NCBI RefSeq assembly: GCF_900454495.1
Contig: NZ_UGSI01000001.1
Location: forward strand, 3,410,001 to 3,474,000
Reading direction: 5' to 3'
Source: Paenibacillus macerans
Lineage (GTDB): Bacteria; Bacillota; Bacilli; Paenibacillales; Paenibacillaceae
DNA: 64,000 nucleotides
How positions within the stretch are numbered: position 1 is the first letter of the stretch; each line of letters starts with the position of its first letter. The notes under the pieces were generated by a model. That model had not been told where the DNA came from, did not search any database, and saw nothing but the letters and a program-made list of their open reading frames with translations. Positions 34,142-42,802 of the stretch are shown here, piece by piece. A program made the translations under genes and the position numbers.

Positions 34142-34379
34142 GTTCCTCCCATCCCGGCACCCCGGCGGAATGCCCGCTCGCACTTCCATCATTATACACC
34201 AGCCGGATGAGCACATTCACTTGCCTTCGACAAAATCCTGCTTGAATGGTGAAAAAAAGAGCAATTTTTTTCACAATGGAGGAATTTGGAACATTTTGCC
34301 GAAATAATTGTAGGGGCAAGTAGAAATAATGACTTTTGTCCTACTAGATATATCGGCGCTAGAATGACAGGAGGATGAC

Positions 34380-35396
34380 ATGAGGGGAAGATTCAAGAAA
34401 AAGTTAAACCGGCGATATACCATGCTGGTCGTACCCGAAGGTACAAATCCCGTATTTCGCTTTAAATTTCATTTTACTCATATGTTAGCCGTTCTGATCG
34501 CCGCAGCCCTGCTGCTTGGCTCAGTGTTGGCCTTATTTGCCGTCAATCGCAGCCACACAAGCCGCATCGGTTCGCTGGAGGCGGAGCTTTCCGATTCGTC
34601 GAACCTATTCGTCGACAAGGAGAAGGAGATTGACCGGCTATTGTCGGAGCTGATGGAGCTTTCCGAAAAATCCAAAACGATCGAAGCGAAAATGAGTGAA
34701 TTGGAACAGCTGGAGGCCGAACTGAAGTCGATCACCAAAGACGGCATCATCCAGAGAACCAACGTCAATTCCGCCTCTTTATCCAAAAATACCGCTACGG
34801 AAGCTTTGGCGGCGGGAGGCGTTGGCGGCGACGCAGTTCCTATAATGGAACAGGACATCGCCTCCCTCGTGGAGGAAACGAAGAAAAGCATCACCGGCTC
34901 GTTAAACGAACTGCCGAAATTGCAGCAGCGGCTGGAACTGGCCAAATCATCGCTGCAGCAGTATAAAAAAATGATGCTCATTTTCCCGACTTTTTGGCCC
35001 ACGGAATCGGTCCGGATTACGTCCAGATACGGTGAACGGGACAACCCTTTTGACGGCAGGGGGCATGAGCTGCACAAAGGTCTCGATATCGGCGGCGGGG
35101 TCGGGGATCCGGTATATGCCGCCGCGGACGGCACAGTGACGGATGCGGGACACAACAGCGCACGGGGCAATTACATAACGGTTTCCCATCCTTCGGGACT
35201 CAGCACCATCTATATGCATCTAAGCAAAATCGAAGCGGAAAAAGGAGATTCCGTCAAACAGGGCGAGAAGATCGCGGAAATGGGTTCGACCGGCAGAAGC
35301 ACGGGGCCCCATTTGCACTTTCAAGTAGAGAAGAACGGAGCTACGGTTGATCCCGAGCTGTATTTAAGAAAACCCGGAGAGGAAGATCAAAAATGA
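34380..35396 (+). CDS. M23-family peptidoglycan endopeptidase with coiled coil (first copy)
   Basis: A 338-residue membrane-anchored protein: short cytoplasmic N-terminus, one membrane segment (about 37-57), a coiled coil rich in E, S, L and K (about 65-125), then a LytM/M23 domain. The zinc ligands are His and Asp in HKGLDIGGG (about 231-235) and the HLH of TGPHLHFQV (about 309-311). Such enzymes cut peptide cross-links in peptidoglycan. The gene overlaps a bactofilin gene (ATGA), and the same pair recurs at 44.4 kb. Bactofilin-M23 pairs control cell shape in several bacteria. Confidence 0.92.
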   Translation: MRGRFKKKLNRRYTMLVVPEGTNPVFRFKFHFTHMLAVLIAAALLLGSVLALFAVNRSHTSRIGSLEAELSDSSNLFVDKEKEIDRLLSELMELSEKSKTIEAKMSELEQLEAELKSITKDGIIQRTNVNSASLSKNTATEALAAGGVGGDAVPIMEQDIASLVEETKKSITGSLNELPKLQQRLELAKSSLQQYKKMMLIFPTFWPTESVRITSRYGERDNPFDGRGHELHKGLDIGGGVGDPVYAAADGTVTDAGHNSARGNYITVSHPSGLSTIYMHLSKIEAEKGDSVKQGEKIAEMGSTGRSTGPHLHFQVEKNGATVDPELYLRKPGEEDQK

Positions 35397-35845
35397 AACT
35401 AAGAGGCAATAGGCAGCAGCCCGAGAGGCTCGACCCGAACACGACCGACACGTTGATTGGCGAAGGCAGCGTTTTTGAAGGAAAAATCAAATCGGAGGCC
35501 GGCGTGCGCATCGAGGGTCAAATTACCGGAGACATCGAATGCGAAGGGGACGTTACGATCGGGGAGAAGGGGCTGGTTCACTCCAACATTCTGGCCAGAA
35601 ACATCATTATCGCCGGGGAAGTCCACGGCAATGTACAGGCCAAAAACAAGCTGTCGATCACGTCCAAAGGAAAGCTTTACGGAAATATCGTAACCGCGGC
35701 GCTTTCCGTTGAAGAGGGCAGTATTTTTGAAGGAACGAGCAAAATGAGCGGCGGCGCCTCCGCTGCTTCGGCAGCGGTCTTAAGCCCCGGCATCAAAGAA
35801 ACCGCGGCCGCGGCCGAAGCGGCGAATGCGGGGGAAAACCGCTAG
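35393..35845 (+). CDS. Bactofilin (first copy)
   Basis: A 150-residue polymer-forming cytoskeletal protein. The core is a right-handed beta-helix with regular hydrophobic spacing (DTLIGEGSVFEGKIKSEAGV, then IEGQITGDIECEGDVTIGEK). A short N-terminal tail and an A-rich C-terminal tail flank it, as usual. Bactofilins form filaments without nucleotide and recruit wall enzymes. The ATG overlaps the M23 stop, so both are made together. Confidence 0.93.
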   Translation: MKLRGNRQQPERLDPNTTDTLIGEGSVFEGKIKSEAGVRIEGQITGDIECEGDVTIGEKGLVHSNILARNIIIAGEVHGNVQAKNKLSITSKGKLYGNIVTAALSVEEGSIFEGTSKMSGGASAASAAVLSPGIKETAAAAEAANAGENR

Positions 35846-35870
35846 GATTCATTGCCGAACGGCACCACGC

Positions 35871-35926
35871 AAAAACAGCTGTACCATAGAATATCCGGCA
35901 ACGGTCTATGGCACAGCTGTTTTTTT
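35871..35926. terminator. Bidirectional terminator between bactofilin and tsaD
   Basis: AAAAACAGCTGT(A)CCATAG pairs with CTATGG(C)ACAGCTGTTTTTT, with A and T runs on the two sides. It serves convergent genes. Confidence 0.9.
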
Positions 35927-35934
35927 ATATGGAG

Positions 35935-36981
35935 TTAGTTATCCGTTTGAACGGACCAGCCCTCCAGCGACAAGGAAGGCTCGGCCTTCAGCCCAAGGCT
36001 GGAAAATTCCCCGCTTCTCCATTTCAGGTAAGCGGCGGCGCCGATCATAGCCGCGTTGTCCGTGCAATAAGCCAGCGGCGGAATAATCAAGGATATCCCT
36101 TCGCCGGCGCAGCGCTCGGTCAGCGCGGAACGAAGGCCGCGATTCGCGGCGACTCCGCCGCAAAGCAAGAGCTGGCGCGAACCGGTCGCCCGTACCGCGC
36201 GTACTGCCTTCTCCACCAGCACTTCGATCACCGACTCCTGGAACCCGCGGGCAATGGCCGGCTGATAGCCGTCTTCCCCGCGCATCCGGTGCTGGTTCAC
36301 CGCGTTCAGCACGGCGGATTTCAATCCGCTCAGGCTGAAATCGTAGGAATCCGGCTCCAGCCACGCCCGCGGGAGCTCCTCGGCCTCCTCCGCTTCGCCG
36401 GCCAGCTTGTCCACATAGGGTCCGCCCGGATACGGAAAACCGAGCGCCCGGGCCACTTTGTCGTAAGCTTCCCCTACGGCGTCGTCGCGGGTATGGCCCA
36501 GCAGCTTAAAGCTGCCTTCGCGTTCCATCAGCACCAGTTCGGTATGTCCGCCGGAAACGACGAGCGCCATAGAAGGATACAAAATGTCCTCCATCAGGCG
36601 GTTGGCGTAGATATGCCCGGCGATATGATGTACGCCGATCAGCGGTTTTTCGAGGGCGAAAGCGAGGCTCTTGGCCGCCATAATCCCGACGAGCAGCGCG
36701 CCCACAAGCCCAGGCCCCTCCGTAACGGCAATCGCGGACAGCGACTCCGGCGGGATACCCGCCTCCCGAACCGCTTCTTCCAGGATGCGCGTAATGCTCT
36801 CCACGTGCTTGCGCGAGGCCACCTCCGGCACCACGCCGCCGAAGGCGCGGTGCGTTTCGATCTGGCTGGCGATCAAATTGGAGAGGACCTCGGTCCCGTT
36901 TTTGACGACGGCGGCGGAGGTTTCGTCGCAGCTCGTTTCCACCGCCAAAATATAACAATCCTGTTCCTGCATCAATACCAT
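35935..36981 (-). CDS. tsaD: tRNA t6A threonylcarbamoyltransferase TsaD
   Basis: TsaD transfers the threonylcarbamoyl group to A37 of ANN-decoding tRNAs. The metal-binding HHIAGH motif lies in LIGVHHIAGHIYA and the N-terminal ILAVETSCDETS is the family start. From ATG 36981 (AAGGAAG upstream) the protein has 348 residues. It overlaps rimI by 10 bases and is the last gene of tsaE-tsaB-rimI-tsaD. Confidence 0.97.
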   Translation of the reverse strand: MVLMQEQDCYILAVETSCDETSAAVVKNGTEVLSNLIASQIETHRAFGGVVPEVASRKHVESITRILEEAVREAGIPPESLSAIAVTEGPGLVGALLVGIMAAKSLAFALEKPLIGVHHIAGHIYANRLMEDILYPSMALVVSGGHTELVLMEREGSFKLLGHTRDDAVGEAYDKVARALGFPYPGGPYVDKLAGEAEEAEELPRAWLEPDSYDFSLSGLKSAVLNAVNQHRMRGEDGYQPAIARGFQESVIEVLVEKAVRAVRATGSRQLLLCGGVAANRGLRSALTERCAGEGISLIIPPLAYCTDNAAMIGAAAYLKWRSGEFSSLGLKAEPSLSLEGWSVQTDN

Positions 36982-37496
36982 TCGCTTCCTTCCGTGTTCC
37001 CTGCCCGGTGCGGCCGCTTCGGCAGCTCGCACCACATAATGAGCGCATCCTCATGATTATCGGAATAATACCCTCTTCTTACTCCTGCAGGGGAAAAGCC
37101 CATTTTTCCATAGAGTGAACGCGCTACCTCGTTGGAAACGCGAACCTCCAGCGTCATCCGGACCATGCCGAGCTCGGCCGCCCATTTCATCATGCGGCGG
37201 AGCAGCTTTTCCCCCAAATGCAACCCGCGGTATGCGGTTCTCACCGCAATATTCGTCACATGCGCTTCATCCACGATCGTCCACATGCCGGCATAGCCGA
37301 TCGGCTGGCCGTTATATTCCATCACCAAATAGCGGGCAAAATGATTATGAGTCAATTCGTTGCGAAACGCCTCTTCGCTCCAGGGCAACGTAAACGATTC
37401 ATGCTCGATGACCATAATATCCGGGATGTCCTCCAGCTTCATGGTGCGGAAGCCGACGTTTTCGGGGTTGAAATTCTCCGCTTTCCTTGAGATCAT
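36972..37496 (-). CDS. rimI: Ribosomal protein S18-alanine N-acetyltransferase RimI
   Basis: A 174-residue GNAT acetyltransferase that modifies the N-terminus of S18. The acetyl-CoA loop is VRTAYRGLHLGEKLL (the R/Q-x-x-G-x-G/A motif), and the ARSLYGKMGFSPAGVRRGYY block is typical of RimI. ATG 37496 has GGGGGGAG upstream; a GTG at 37514 is possible. Its place between tsaB and tsaD is conserved in Firmicutes. Confidence 0.94.
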   Translation of the reverse strand: MISRKAENFNPENVGFRTMKLEDIPDIMVIEHESFTLPWSEEAFRNELTHNHFARYLVMEYNGQPIGYAGMWTIVDEAHVTNIAVRTAYRGLHLGEKLLRRMMKWAAELGMVRMTLEVRVSNEVARSLYGKMGFSPAGVRRGYYSDNHEDALIMWCELPKRPHRAGNTEGSEWY

Positions 37497-37510
37497 ATCG
37501 GCTCCCCCCT

Positions 37511-38368
37511 TCACCCGTTGCGCAGCCGCTTGGCTTCCGCTTCGGCCAACTGGGTATAGTTCGGCTCAAGCGAATGAACCTCGTCGGCCGGAAACGTCCG
37601 CAGCCGCTTCACGCCGGCCATTCCCATGAAGATACCTTCCAGTTCGTAAGGGACCGGATGGACCGGCGCCAACGCGGCGGAACGCAGCTGGCCAATGGCC
37701 GCTTCGTGCTTCCCGGTTTCGCCCACAAACCAAACCGCGGCCGGGCGCTCCTGCGGCTCCAGCGCGGTAAGGCGCTGCAACAGCTCGCCGGCCCAGCCGT
37801 CCATTAGCCGGATGGCGTCGGGCGCGAGCCGCTGCGGCCAGCCGCCGGACGCCGGCGCGGCAAACAGCGCCGTATAGGCCTGGCCGCGCCGCGCGTCCAC
37901 CAGCGGCACGATCCAGTGGCCGCCGGCGTAGCGGCGGTTCTCGGCGGCCGGCTTGGCCCGGCCGGCTTCAGCCGGGGCAGCGGCCCAAGCGCCCAGCTTG
38001 GCCGCGTCCTGCCCGCTGGCGCCGGCCCAGCCGCCCAGCGCCAGCGCCTCCAGGCTCGAGACGCCATATACCGGCAGCCGCAGCGCCCAGGCCAAAGTTT
38101 TGGCCGTCGTGACGGCGATCCGGATTCCGGTATACGAGCCTGGCCCGACCCCGGCGGCGATCCCGGTCAATTCCCGTTTGGACAGCCCCGCCGCGTCCAG
38201 ACATTCCTTGATCGCCGTAACCAAAAGCGACGAATGATCCCGTTCGGCGTGCATGCTCCGCTCGGCCAGCAACCGGCCATCCTCCATGACCGCTACCGCC
38301 AGCGACGACGTCGAGGTGTCAAACGCCAAAAGCCGCTGCTGCGGCCGCTGTTCGTAATTGTTGTTCAT
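37511..38368 (-). CDS. tsaB: tRNA t6A synthesis protein TsaB
   Basis: TsaB is the scaffold partner of TsaD. The 285-residue protein from ATG 38368 has the ASKHA start LLAFDTSTSSLAVAVMEDG and GVGPGSYTGIRIAVTTAKTL. The central part (about 130-190) holds a G+C-rich, alanine-rich insertion (GGWAGASGQDAAKLGAWAA and onward) not usual in TsaB and probably a disordered loop. The ATG is two bases after the tsaE stop, giving tight coupling. Confidence 0.94.
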   Translation of the reverse strand: MNNNYEQRPQQRLLAFDTSTSSLAVAVMEDGRLLAERSMHAERDHSSLLVTAIKECLDAAGLSKRELTGIAAGVGPGSYTGIRIAVTTAKTLAWALRLPVYGVSSLEALALGGWAGASGQDAAKLGAWAAAPAEAGRAKPAAENRRYAGGHWIVPLVDARRGQAYTALFAAPASGGWPQRLAPDAIRLMDGWAGELLQRLTALEPQERPAAVWFVGETGKHEAAIGQLRSAALAPVHPVPYELEGIFMGMAGVKRLRTFPADEVHSLEPNYTQLAEAEAKRLRNG

Positions 38369-38370
38369 CT

Positions 38371-38862
38371 TCAGGAGACCCCATTCTTTTGCAGGGCGGA
38401 CACCCACGCTTCATAGGGTTCGCCCCGCCCTTTGATATGCATTTTCCGCGCCGTGGCCGACACGGTTTCGATATAGATTTGCAGCAAATTTGCCGGAAGC
38501 AGCTCCTCAATCAGGCTGGCCCACTCCACCAGAGAAACGCCCGCCCCGTAAAAATATTCGTCAAGCCCCAGCTCCTCGGCCTCTTCCAGCGACAACCGGT
38601 ACACGTCCATATGATAAAACGGCAGCCTGCCCTCGTATTCTTTGATCAACGTAAACGTCGGACTGTTGACCGTGTCCGTTACCCCCAGGTGTCTCGCGAA
38701 CAATTGGGAAAACGCCGTCTTCCCCGCTCCCAAATCGCCGTCCAGCGCGATCACCGTTCCCGGCAGCGCCTGCCGGGCCAAATGGGCCGCCAGTTTTTCC
38801 GTTCCGTGCAGATCCTCGGCCTCATAAACGTACGAAGCAAAGGGTTTGTCAAATTCCACCAT
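38371..38862 (-). CDS. tsaE: tRNA t6A synthesis ATPase TsaE
   Basis: TsaE is the small ATPase that resets the TsaBD complex. The 163-residue protein has Walker A GDLGAGKTAF (about 42-51), NSPTFTLIKEYEG and the HMDVYRL block. ATG 38862 has AAAGGTGG six bases upstream; a TTG at 38868 would sit on that site. It is the first gene of the operon. Confidence 0.95.
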   Translation of the reverse strand: MVEFDKPFASYVYEAEDLHGTEKLAAHLARQALPGTVIALDGDLGAGKTAFSQLFARHLGVTDTVNSPTFTLIKEYEGRLPFYHMDVYRLSLEEAEELGLDEYFYGAGVSLVEWASLIEELLPANLLQIYIETVSATARKMHIKGRGEPYEAWVSALQKNGVS

Positions 38863-39027
38863 GCTCAACCACCTTTAAGCGAGCCAGTATAGCCCCGTGG
38901 CCCTTGAAGGCCCCGTCCTTACGGCCCGCCGGATGAAACGATCGCAAAAAAACGTATGTCCCCATTATATCGGTCCGCCGAAGCCCCCGCAACCACGAAA
39001 CCTATCTGTTCAATACGGTTGTTGTGC

Positions 39028-39097
39028 TTGGAAATCTCCAATAGAATTGTAAATTAATAGTAAATATAGCATCCTGATTGGATATTTCCAATAGATG
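39028..39097. repeat. ATTGG palindrome repeat, two copies 50 bp apart
   Basis: TTGGAAATCTCCAATAGAAT starts at 39028 and TTGGATATTTCCAATAGATG at 39078. Both have the palindromic core TTGGA/TCCAA. Four more copies are at 48915-49093. Confidence 0.7.
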
Positions 39098-39195
39098 AGG
39101 CACGGTAGGATGCAAACTGGGCAATTTGAGCGTATTCTACAGGATTTTTCCCCATGAGAGTTCCAAAATCGGCCAATTTTTTGCGGTCACAACCA

Positions 39196-39560
39196 CTCTA
39201 ACGGTTGCCATAGCGCTTATTTAGCTATAACCCGGGTATTTGGGCTCAGATTAGAGCAGATAACCGCGCTCACAACCGTTAAAATTTAGAAAGGGACTTT
39301 TTTGGCAAAATAGCGACTAATACAACCGTTAGATTTTCTGGCGTGATCTCAAATGGAATAGCCGGCTAGGTGTACCAGAGATTTTGTGTAGGCGTTAATG
39401 CAACGCCAGTGACATATCTGGCCTTTACCCGGCAAATAGCGACTCCCCTGTCCGTTAGAAATCAAACCGGCGTCTTTTCAGGCAAATAACGGCGCCTGCA
39501 ACCGTTAGAATTTAGAAAAGATCCTTTTTCGTAAAATAGCCGCTGCTACAACCGTCAGAG
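39196..39560. repeat. Degenerate AACCGTTAG repeat array with 50-bp period
   Basis: The anchor CCGTT (CCGTC in the last copy) starts at 39276, 39326, 39452, 39502 and 39552: exactly 50 bp between neighbours, with a gap of 126 after the second. Each unit reads roughly AAATAGCGnn...CAACCGTTAGAATTT. An inverted copy lies at 39196-39222. The copy at 39481 shows a stem TAACGG/CCGTTA. Sequence between anchors is also partly conserved, so it is not CRISPR-like. Confidence 0.7.
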
Positions 39561-39732
39561 CTCCGGCGGACGATAGTTTCGATTCGAAACCCCCGCTAAT
39601 AGAAAAATATTTTAAAACCATAATAAGACCTATGAGCGTTTCATGCGCCAACTGAGCAACCAATTCAGCCGCATAAACCACATAAACATGCATAAATCGC
39701 CTAACGCCTAAAAAGAAAGGAGCCATCCCCTC

Positions 39733-40725
39733 ATGCATACCGTCTGGAAAGGGGCGATCAGCTTCGGGCTGGTCCATGTTCCCGTCAAAATGTTTTCCGC
39801 CACGGAGGACAAGGACATCTCCATGAAATATATCCACAAAGTGTGCGGCAGCCCGATCTCCTATGTCCGGCGCTGTCCGGCTTGCGATGTCGATGTCAAC
39901 TGGGAGGAAATTTCCCGCGGCTACGAATACGAAAAAGGGAAATTCGTCCTGTTTGAAAAAGAGGAGCTTGAGCAGCTGAACGATCACGTCGAAAAAACGA
40001 TCACCATTCTCGATTTCGTCGATTTGGAAGAGATCGATCCGATTTATTTTCAAAAAACGTATTACCTCTCGCCCGATCAGGCGGGCTCGAACGCCTACCA
40101 ACTGCTGCTCGAAGCGATGAAGCAGTCGGGGAAAATCGGCATCGCCAAAATCGCCATCCGCTCCAAAAGCAGCCTGGCGGCGATTCGGGTGCTGGAGGGC
40201 TGCCTGGCGGTGGAGACGATTTTTTATCCCGATGAAATCCGGCCGATTTCCCAAGTCCCCAACCTCCCGGAAACGATTCAAGTCAACGACAAAGAGCTGA
40301 CGATGGCCAAATTGCTGATCGAGCAGTTGTCCACCCCGTTTGAGCCGGAAAAATATACCGACGACTACCGGGAGGCGCTGCTTGAACTGATCGAGCACAA
40401 GGTGTCCGGCGAGGAGATCAGCCTGGCTCCGGCGAAACCGGAGACCAATGTCATCGACCTGATGGCCGCGCTGCAGGCCAGCATCGAGGCGGTCAAACCG
40501 GTTGCGACCGATCCCGGCCCCGCCCCCGCCAAACGAACGCGCAAGCCCGCCGCCAAAAAAGCCAAAGCGCAGCCGGAGGAAGGAGCGGTAGCGGGAAGGG
40601 GTGCAGTGGGAGGCGCAGCAACGGGAGGCGCAGCAACGGGAGGCGCAGCAACGGGAGGAACGCCAACCGTCGCGGTCAAACCGAAGCCGAAACGCAAAAG
40701 CCCCGCCAAAACGAAAGCCGAATAA
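39733..40725 (+). CDS. ku: Ku protein, non-homologous end joining
   Basis: The 330-residue protein has the bacterial Ku core (about residues 1-255): MHTVWKGAISFGLVHVPVKM, the YIHKVCGSPISYVRRCPACD strand and the dimer ring region. Ku binds DNA ends and recruits LigD. The C-terminal tail (about 265-330) is lysine- and alanine-rich, as in minus-end binding Ku tails, and holds GGAAT repeats encoded by three perfect copies of a 15-bp unit. GAAAGGAG precedes ATG 39733. Ligase and polymerase genes follow, so this is an NHEJ locus. Confidence 0.95.
   Translation: MHTVWKGAISFGLVHVPVKMFSATEDKDISMKYIHKVCGSPISYVRRCPACDVDVNWEEISRGYEYEKGKFVLFEKEELEQLNDHVEKTITILDFVDLEEIDPIYFQKTYYLSPDQAGSNAYQLLLEAMKQSGKIGIAKIAIRSKSSLAAIRVLEGCLAVETIFYPDEIRPISQVPNLPETIQVNDKELTMAKLLIEQLSTPFEPEKYTDDYREALLELIEHKVSGEEISLAPAKPETNVIDLMAALQASIEAVKPVATDPGPAPAKRTRKPAAKKAKAQPEEGAVAGRGAVGGAATGGAATGGAATGGTPTVAVKPKPKRKSPAKTKAE
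40611..40655 (+). repeat. 15-bp tandem repeat, three perfect copies, inside ku
   Basis: AGGCGCAGCAACGGG at 40611, 40626 and 40641. The repeat is in frame and adds GGAAT units to the basic tail, so copy-number change would alter tail length without a frameshift. Confidence 0.85.
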
Positions 40726-40736
40726 CGGGCCGGACG

Positions 40737-41684
40737 CTACATGTTTTGCGAAACGCTGCATTCCTCCGCCGGGACGCCCCCCCAGCCTTGTATGATCGGG
40801 TGGCGCATCGTTCCGCCGGGCGTCCACTCCAGAAATTGCACTTTTACGGTCAGGGCCGGCTGAATCCAGACGGCCCCTTTGATGCGTTCGGGCACGTTGT
40901 AAAACGGCCGCTCCGGCACGGCGAGCCCCGGAATCTTGGCGGTCAGCTCGCGCCACTCCCGAACCTTCCATTTTCCCGTCCCCGCATGTCCGATGTACAA
41001 AAACCGCCCTTCGTCGTCATATAAGCCGAGCAATATCGCGTTAACGATGCCGTCCCGGTACGTAACGCCTCCGATCGCCGCATGCAGATCCCGGGCCAGC
41101 TTCCGCTTGACCCATCTGCCATCCTTGCCGCCGATCAGGTACGGGCTGTCAAGCTTTTTGCAGACGATGCCTTCCCAGCCCCGCTCTTTCATCAGGTTAA
41201 ACAGAAGCTGTCCATCCCGGGTATTGGGAACAAGCTGCACCCGGTCGCCGGGAACGACGATCTCCTGCAGCAGCTGCTGGCGTTCGGCCAGCGTACGTCC
41301 GGTCACCCAGCCGCCGTCGTAATATAAAATATCAAAAATCATGTAAATGGCCTGAATCCGTCCGCTCGCAAAGCGGATTTCCCGTTCCCGCCGCAGGCTG
41401 TCGCGCCGCATGATCTCATGAAAAGAAGGCTTGCCCCCGGATAAAGCGATCATCTCCCCGTCAAGGATGACCGAGCTCGCCCGGCAGTACGAGGGGACGT
41501 CGATGAATTCCGGATATTGCGCCGTCCGGTCGTTGCCTTTGCGGTTGATGAGGCGCGTCTCCCGCCCGTCACGGTAGGTCAGCATCCGCACGCCGTCCCA
41601 TTTGACCTGGGCCACCCAGTTTTCCCCCTGCGGGATCGTTTCGCTGCGAATCGGTTCAAACGGCGCGACCGGTTTTAAATCCAT
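40737..41684 (-). CDS. ATP-dependent DNA ligase of LigD type
   Basis: A 315-residue ATP-dependent ligase. The adenylated lysine is Lys28 in QVKWDGVRM, followed by VILDGEMIAL (motif III), YMIFDILYYDGG and GWEGIVCKKLD (motif IV), then an OB-fold with VKRKLA. This is the catalytic core of LigD without polymerase or nuclease domains. ATG 41684 has GGAGG 9 bases upstream; the frame is open further up but has no such site. It converges on ku and diverges from the polymerase gene. Confidence 0.92.
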   Translation of the reverse strand: MDLKPVAPFEPIRSETIPQGENWVAQVKWDGVRMLTYRDGRETRLINRKGNDRTAQYPEFIDVPSYCRASSVILDGEMIALSGGKPSFHEIMRRDSLRREREIRFASGRIQAIYMIFDILYYDGGWVTGRTLAERQQLLQEIVVPGDRVQLVPNTRDGQLLFNLMKERGWEGIVCKKLDSPYLIGGKDGRWVKRKLARDLHAAIGGVTYRDGIVNAILLGLYDDEGRFLYIGHAGTGKWKVREWRELTAKIPGLAVPERPFYNVPERIKGAVWIQPALTVKVQFLEWTPGGTMRHPIIQGWGGVPAEECSVSQNM

Positions 41685-41886
41685 AAGTGTTTGCCTCCAT
41701 CCGTCAGAAAAAGATACGTGCAGCGTTATGTTTCCAAGTTTGCCCATCGCCGCCAAGCTCCATTCTCCCGCCGGCTCATAGTTTCCGCGCCCCCAGGCAA
41801 GCCTAGAGATAATAACCCCGCGGGAAGCGCGGCCGGATCGCCCCAGCCAACCGACCTTCCCGCTTGAAAGGAGCTGTCCCAAGCGC

Positions 41887-42786
41887 ATGCCGAAATCGAT
41901 CAAAGGCACCATCCTCGTCGATGGCGCGGAAGTGCCCGTATCCAATCCCGACAAGCTGCTCTGGCCGGAAGCCGGCATCAGCAAACGGATCTATTTGGAG
42001 AAGCTCGCCGAGCTGTCGCCGTACCTGCTGAAATACTGCAAAAACCGCCTGCTGACGACGATCCGTTATCCCGGGGGCATCCACGGCAAATTTTTTTACC
42101 AGAAAAACGCGCCCGACCCGCTCCCGCCGTTCGTGCGCACGGCGCTGCACGAGAACATCCGGTACGTCGTTATGGACAGCCTGCCCGTCCTGCTCTGGCT
42201 GGGCAATTTGGCCTGCATTGAATTTCATCCTTCGCTGCATTACGTAGGGGAAAGCTTGCCCTGCGAATGGATGATCGACCTCGATCCGTCCCGGGAGGAA
42301 GAGCCGCGGATCATGGAGGCGGCCGCCATCGTCGGCGATGTTTTGGCTTCATTGGGACTTGCCTCCGTGCCCAAAACGTCGGGGGCCACCGGCGTGCAGA
42401 TCATCGTCCCCGTCGAATACGGAGTTACCTTCGATGAATTGCGCTCCATCGGCCACTTTGTGGCCCGCTACGTCACCGAAAAACATCCGGGCCTGTTCAC
42501 CATCGAACGGTTGAAAAAGGACCGGGGCGACAAAATCTATTTCGACTATCTGCAGCATTACGGCGGCAAAACGCTGGCCGCGCCATACACGCCGAGAGCC
42601 CGCGCCGCAGCCAGCGTCTCGACGCCTTTGACTTGGGAGGAGGTGCGCAAGGATCCCAAACCGTCCGACTTCAACCTGCTGAACATCGGCCGGCGCCTGA
42701 AGGAACGCAGGGATTTGCTGGCGGCCGTTCCGCCCCAGTCCGTCAAGCTGATTCTGCAGCATTTGCGCGGCCCCGTGAAGGTGTAA
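41887..42786 (+). CDS. LigD-type primase-polymerase (NHEJ)
   Basis: A 299-residue AEP polymerase of the LigD PolDom class. The catalytic aspartates are Asp131 and Asp133 in EWMIDLDPS, with SGATGVQIIVPVEYG and the RGDKIYFDYLQHYGGKTLAA block typical of the family. It adds nucleotides at ends held by Ku. In B. subtilis polymerase and ligase are one protein (YkoU); here they are separate divergent genes with 200 bp between. AAAGGAG precedes the start. Confidence 0.92.
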   Translation: MPKSIKGTILVDGAEVPVSNPDKLLWPEAGISKRIYLEKLAELSPYLLKYCKNRLLTTIRYPGGIHGKFFYQKNAPDPLPPFVRTALHENIRYVVMDSLPVLLWLGNLACIEFHPSLHYVGESLPCEWMIDLDPSREEEPRIMEAAAIVGDVLASLGLASVPKTSGATGVQIIVPVEYGVTFDELRSIGHFVARYVTEKHPGLFTIERLKKDRGDKIYFDYLQHYGGKTLAAPYTPRARAAASVSTPLTWEEVRKDPKPSDFNLLNIGRRLKERRDLLAAVPPQSVKLILQHLRGPVKV

Positions 42787-42802
42787 CCCGCTACAGCAAA
42801 GG

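Larger units (their letters stand above)
38863..39732. other. Gene-free interval with two families of 50-bp-period repeats
   Basis: About 870 bp without a supported gene between the tsa operon and ku. It holds two copies of an ATTGG palindrome (39028-39097) and an array of AACCGTTAG units (39196-39560), both listed separately. Confidence 0.7.

Noticed and set aside
39196..39560. CRISPR array
   Set aside because: Unit length and the 50-bp step look regular, but the units are degenerate, one is inverted, the sequence between them is partly conserved and no cas genes are in the window.
39660..39732. Sigma-G promoter before ku
   Set aside because: GCATA and CATAAAT words are present, but the spacing is about 15 instead of 18 and the -10 does not fit well.
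39505..40971. 488-codon minus-strand frame over ku
   Set aside because: Antisense to ku; the product is repetitive because it reads the Ku tail repeats backwards.
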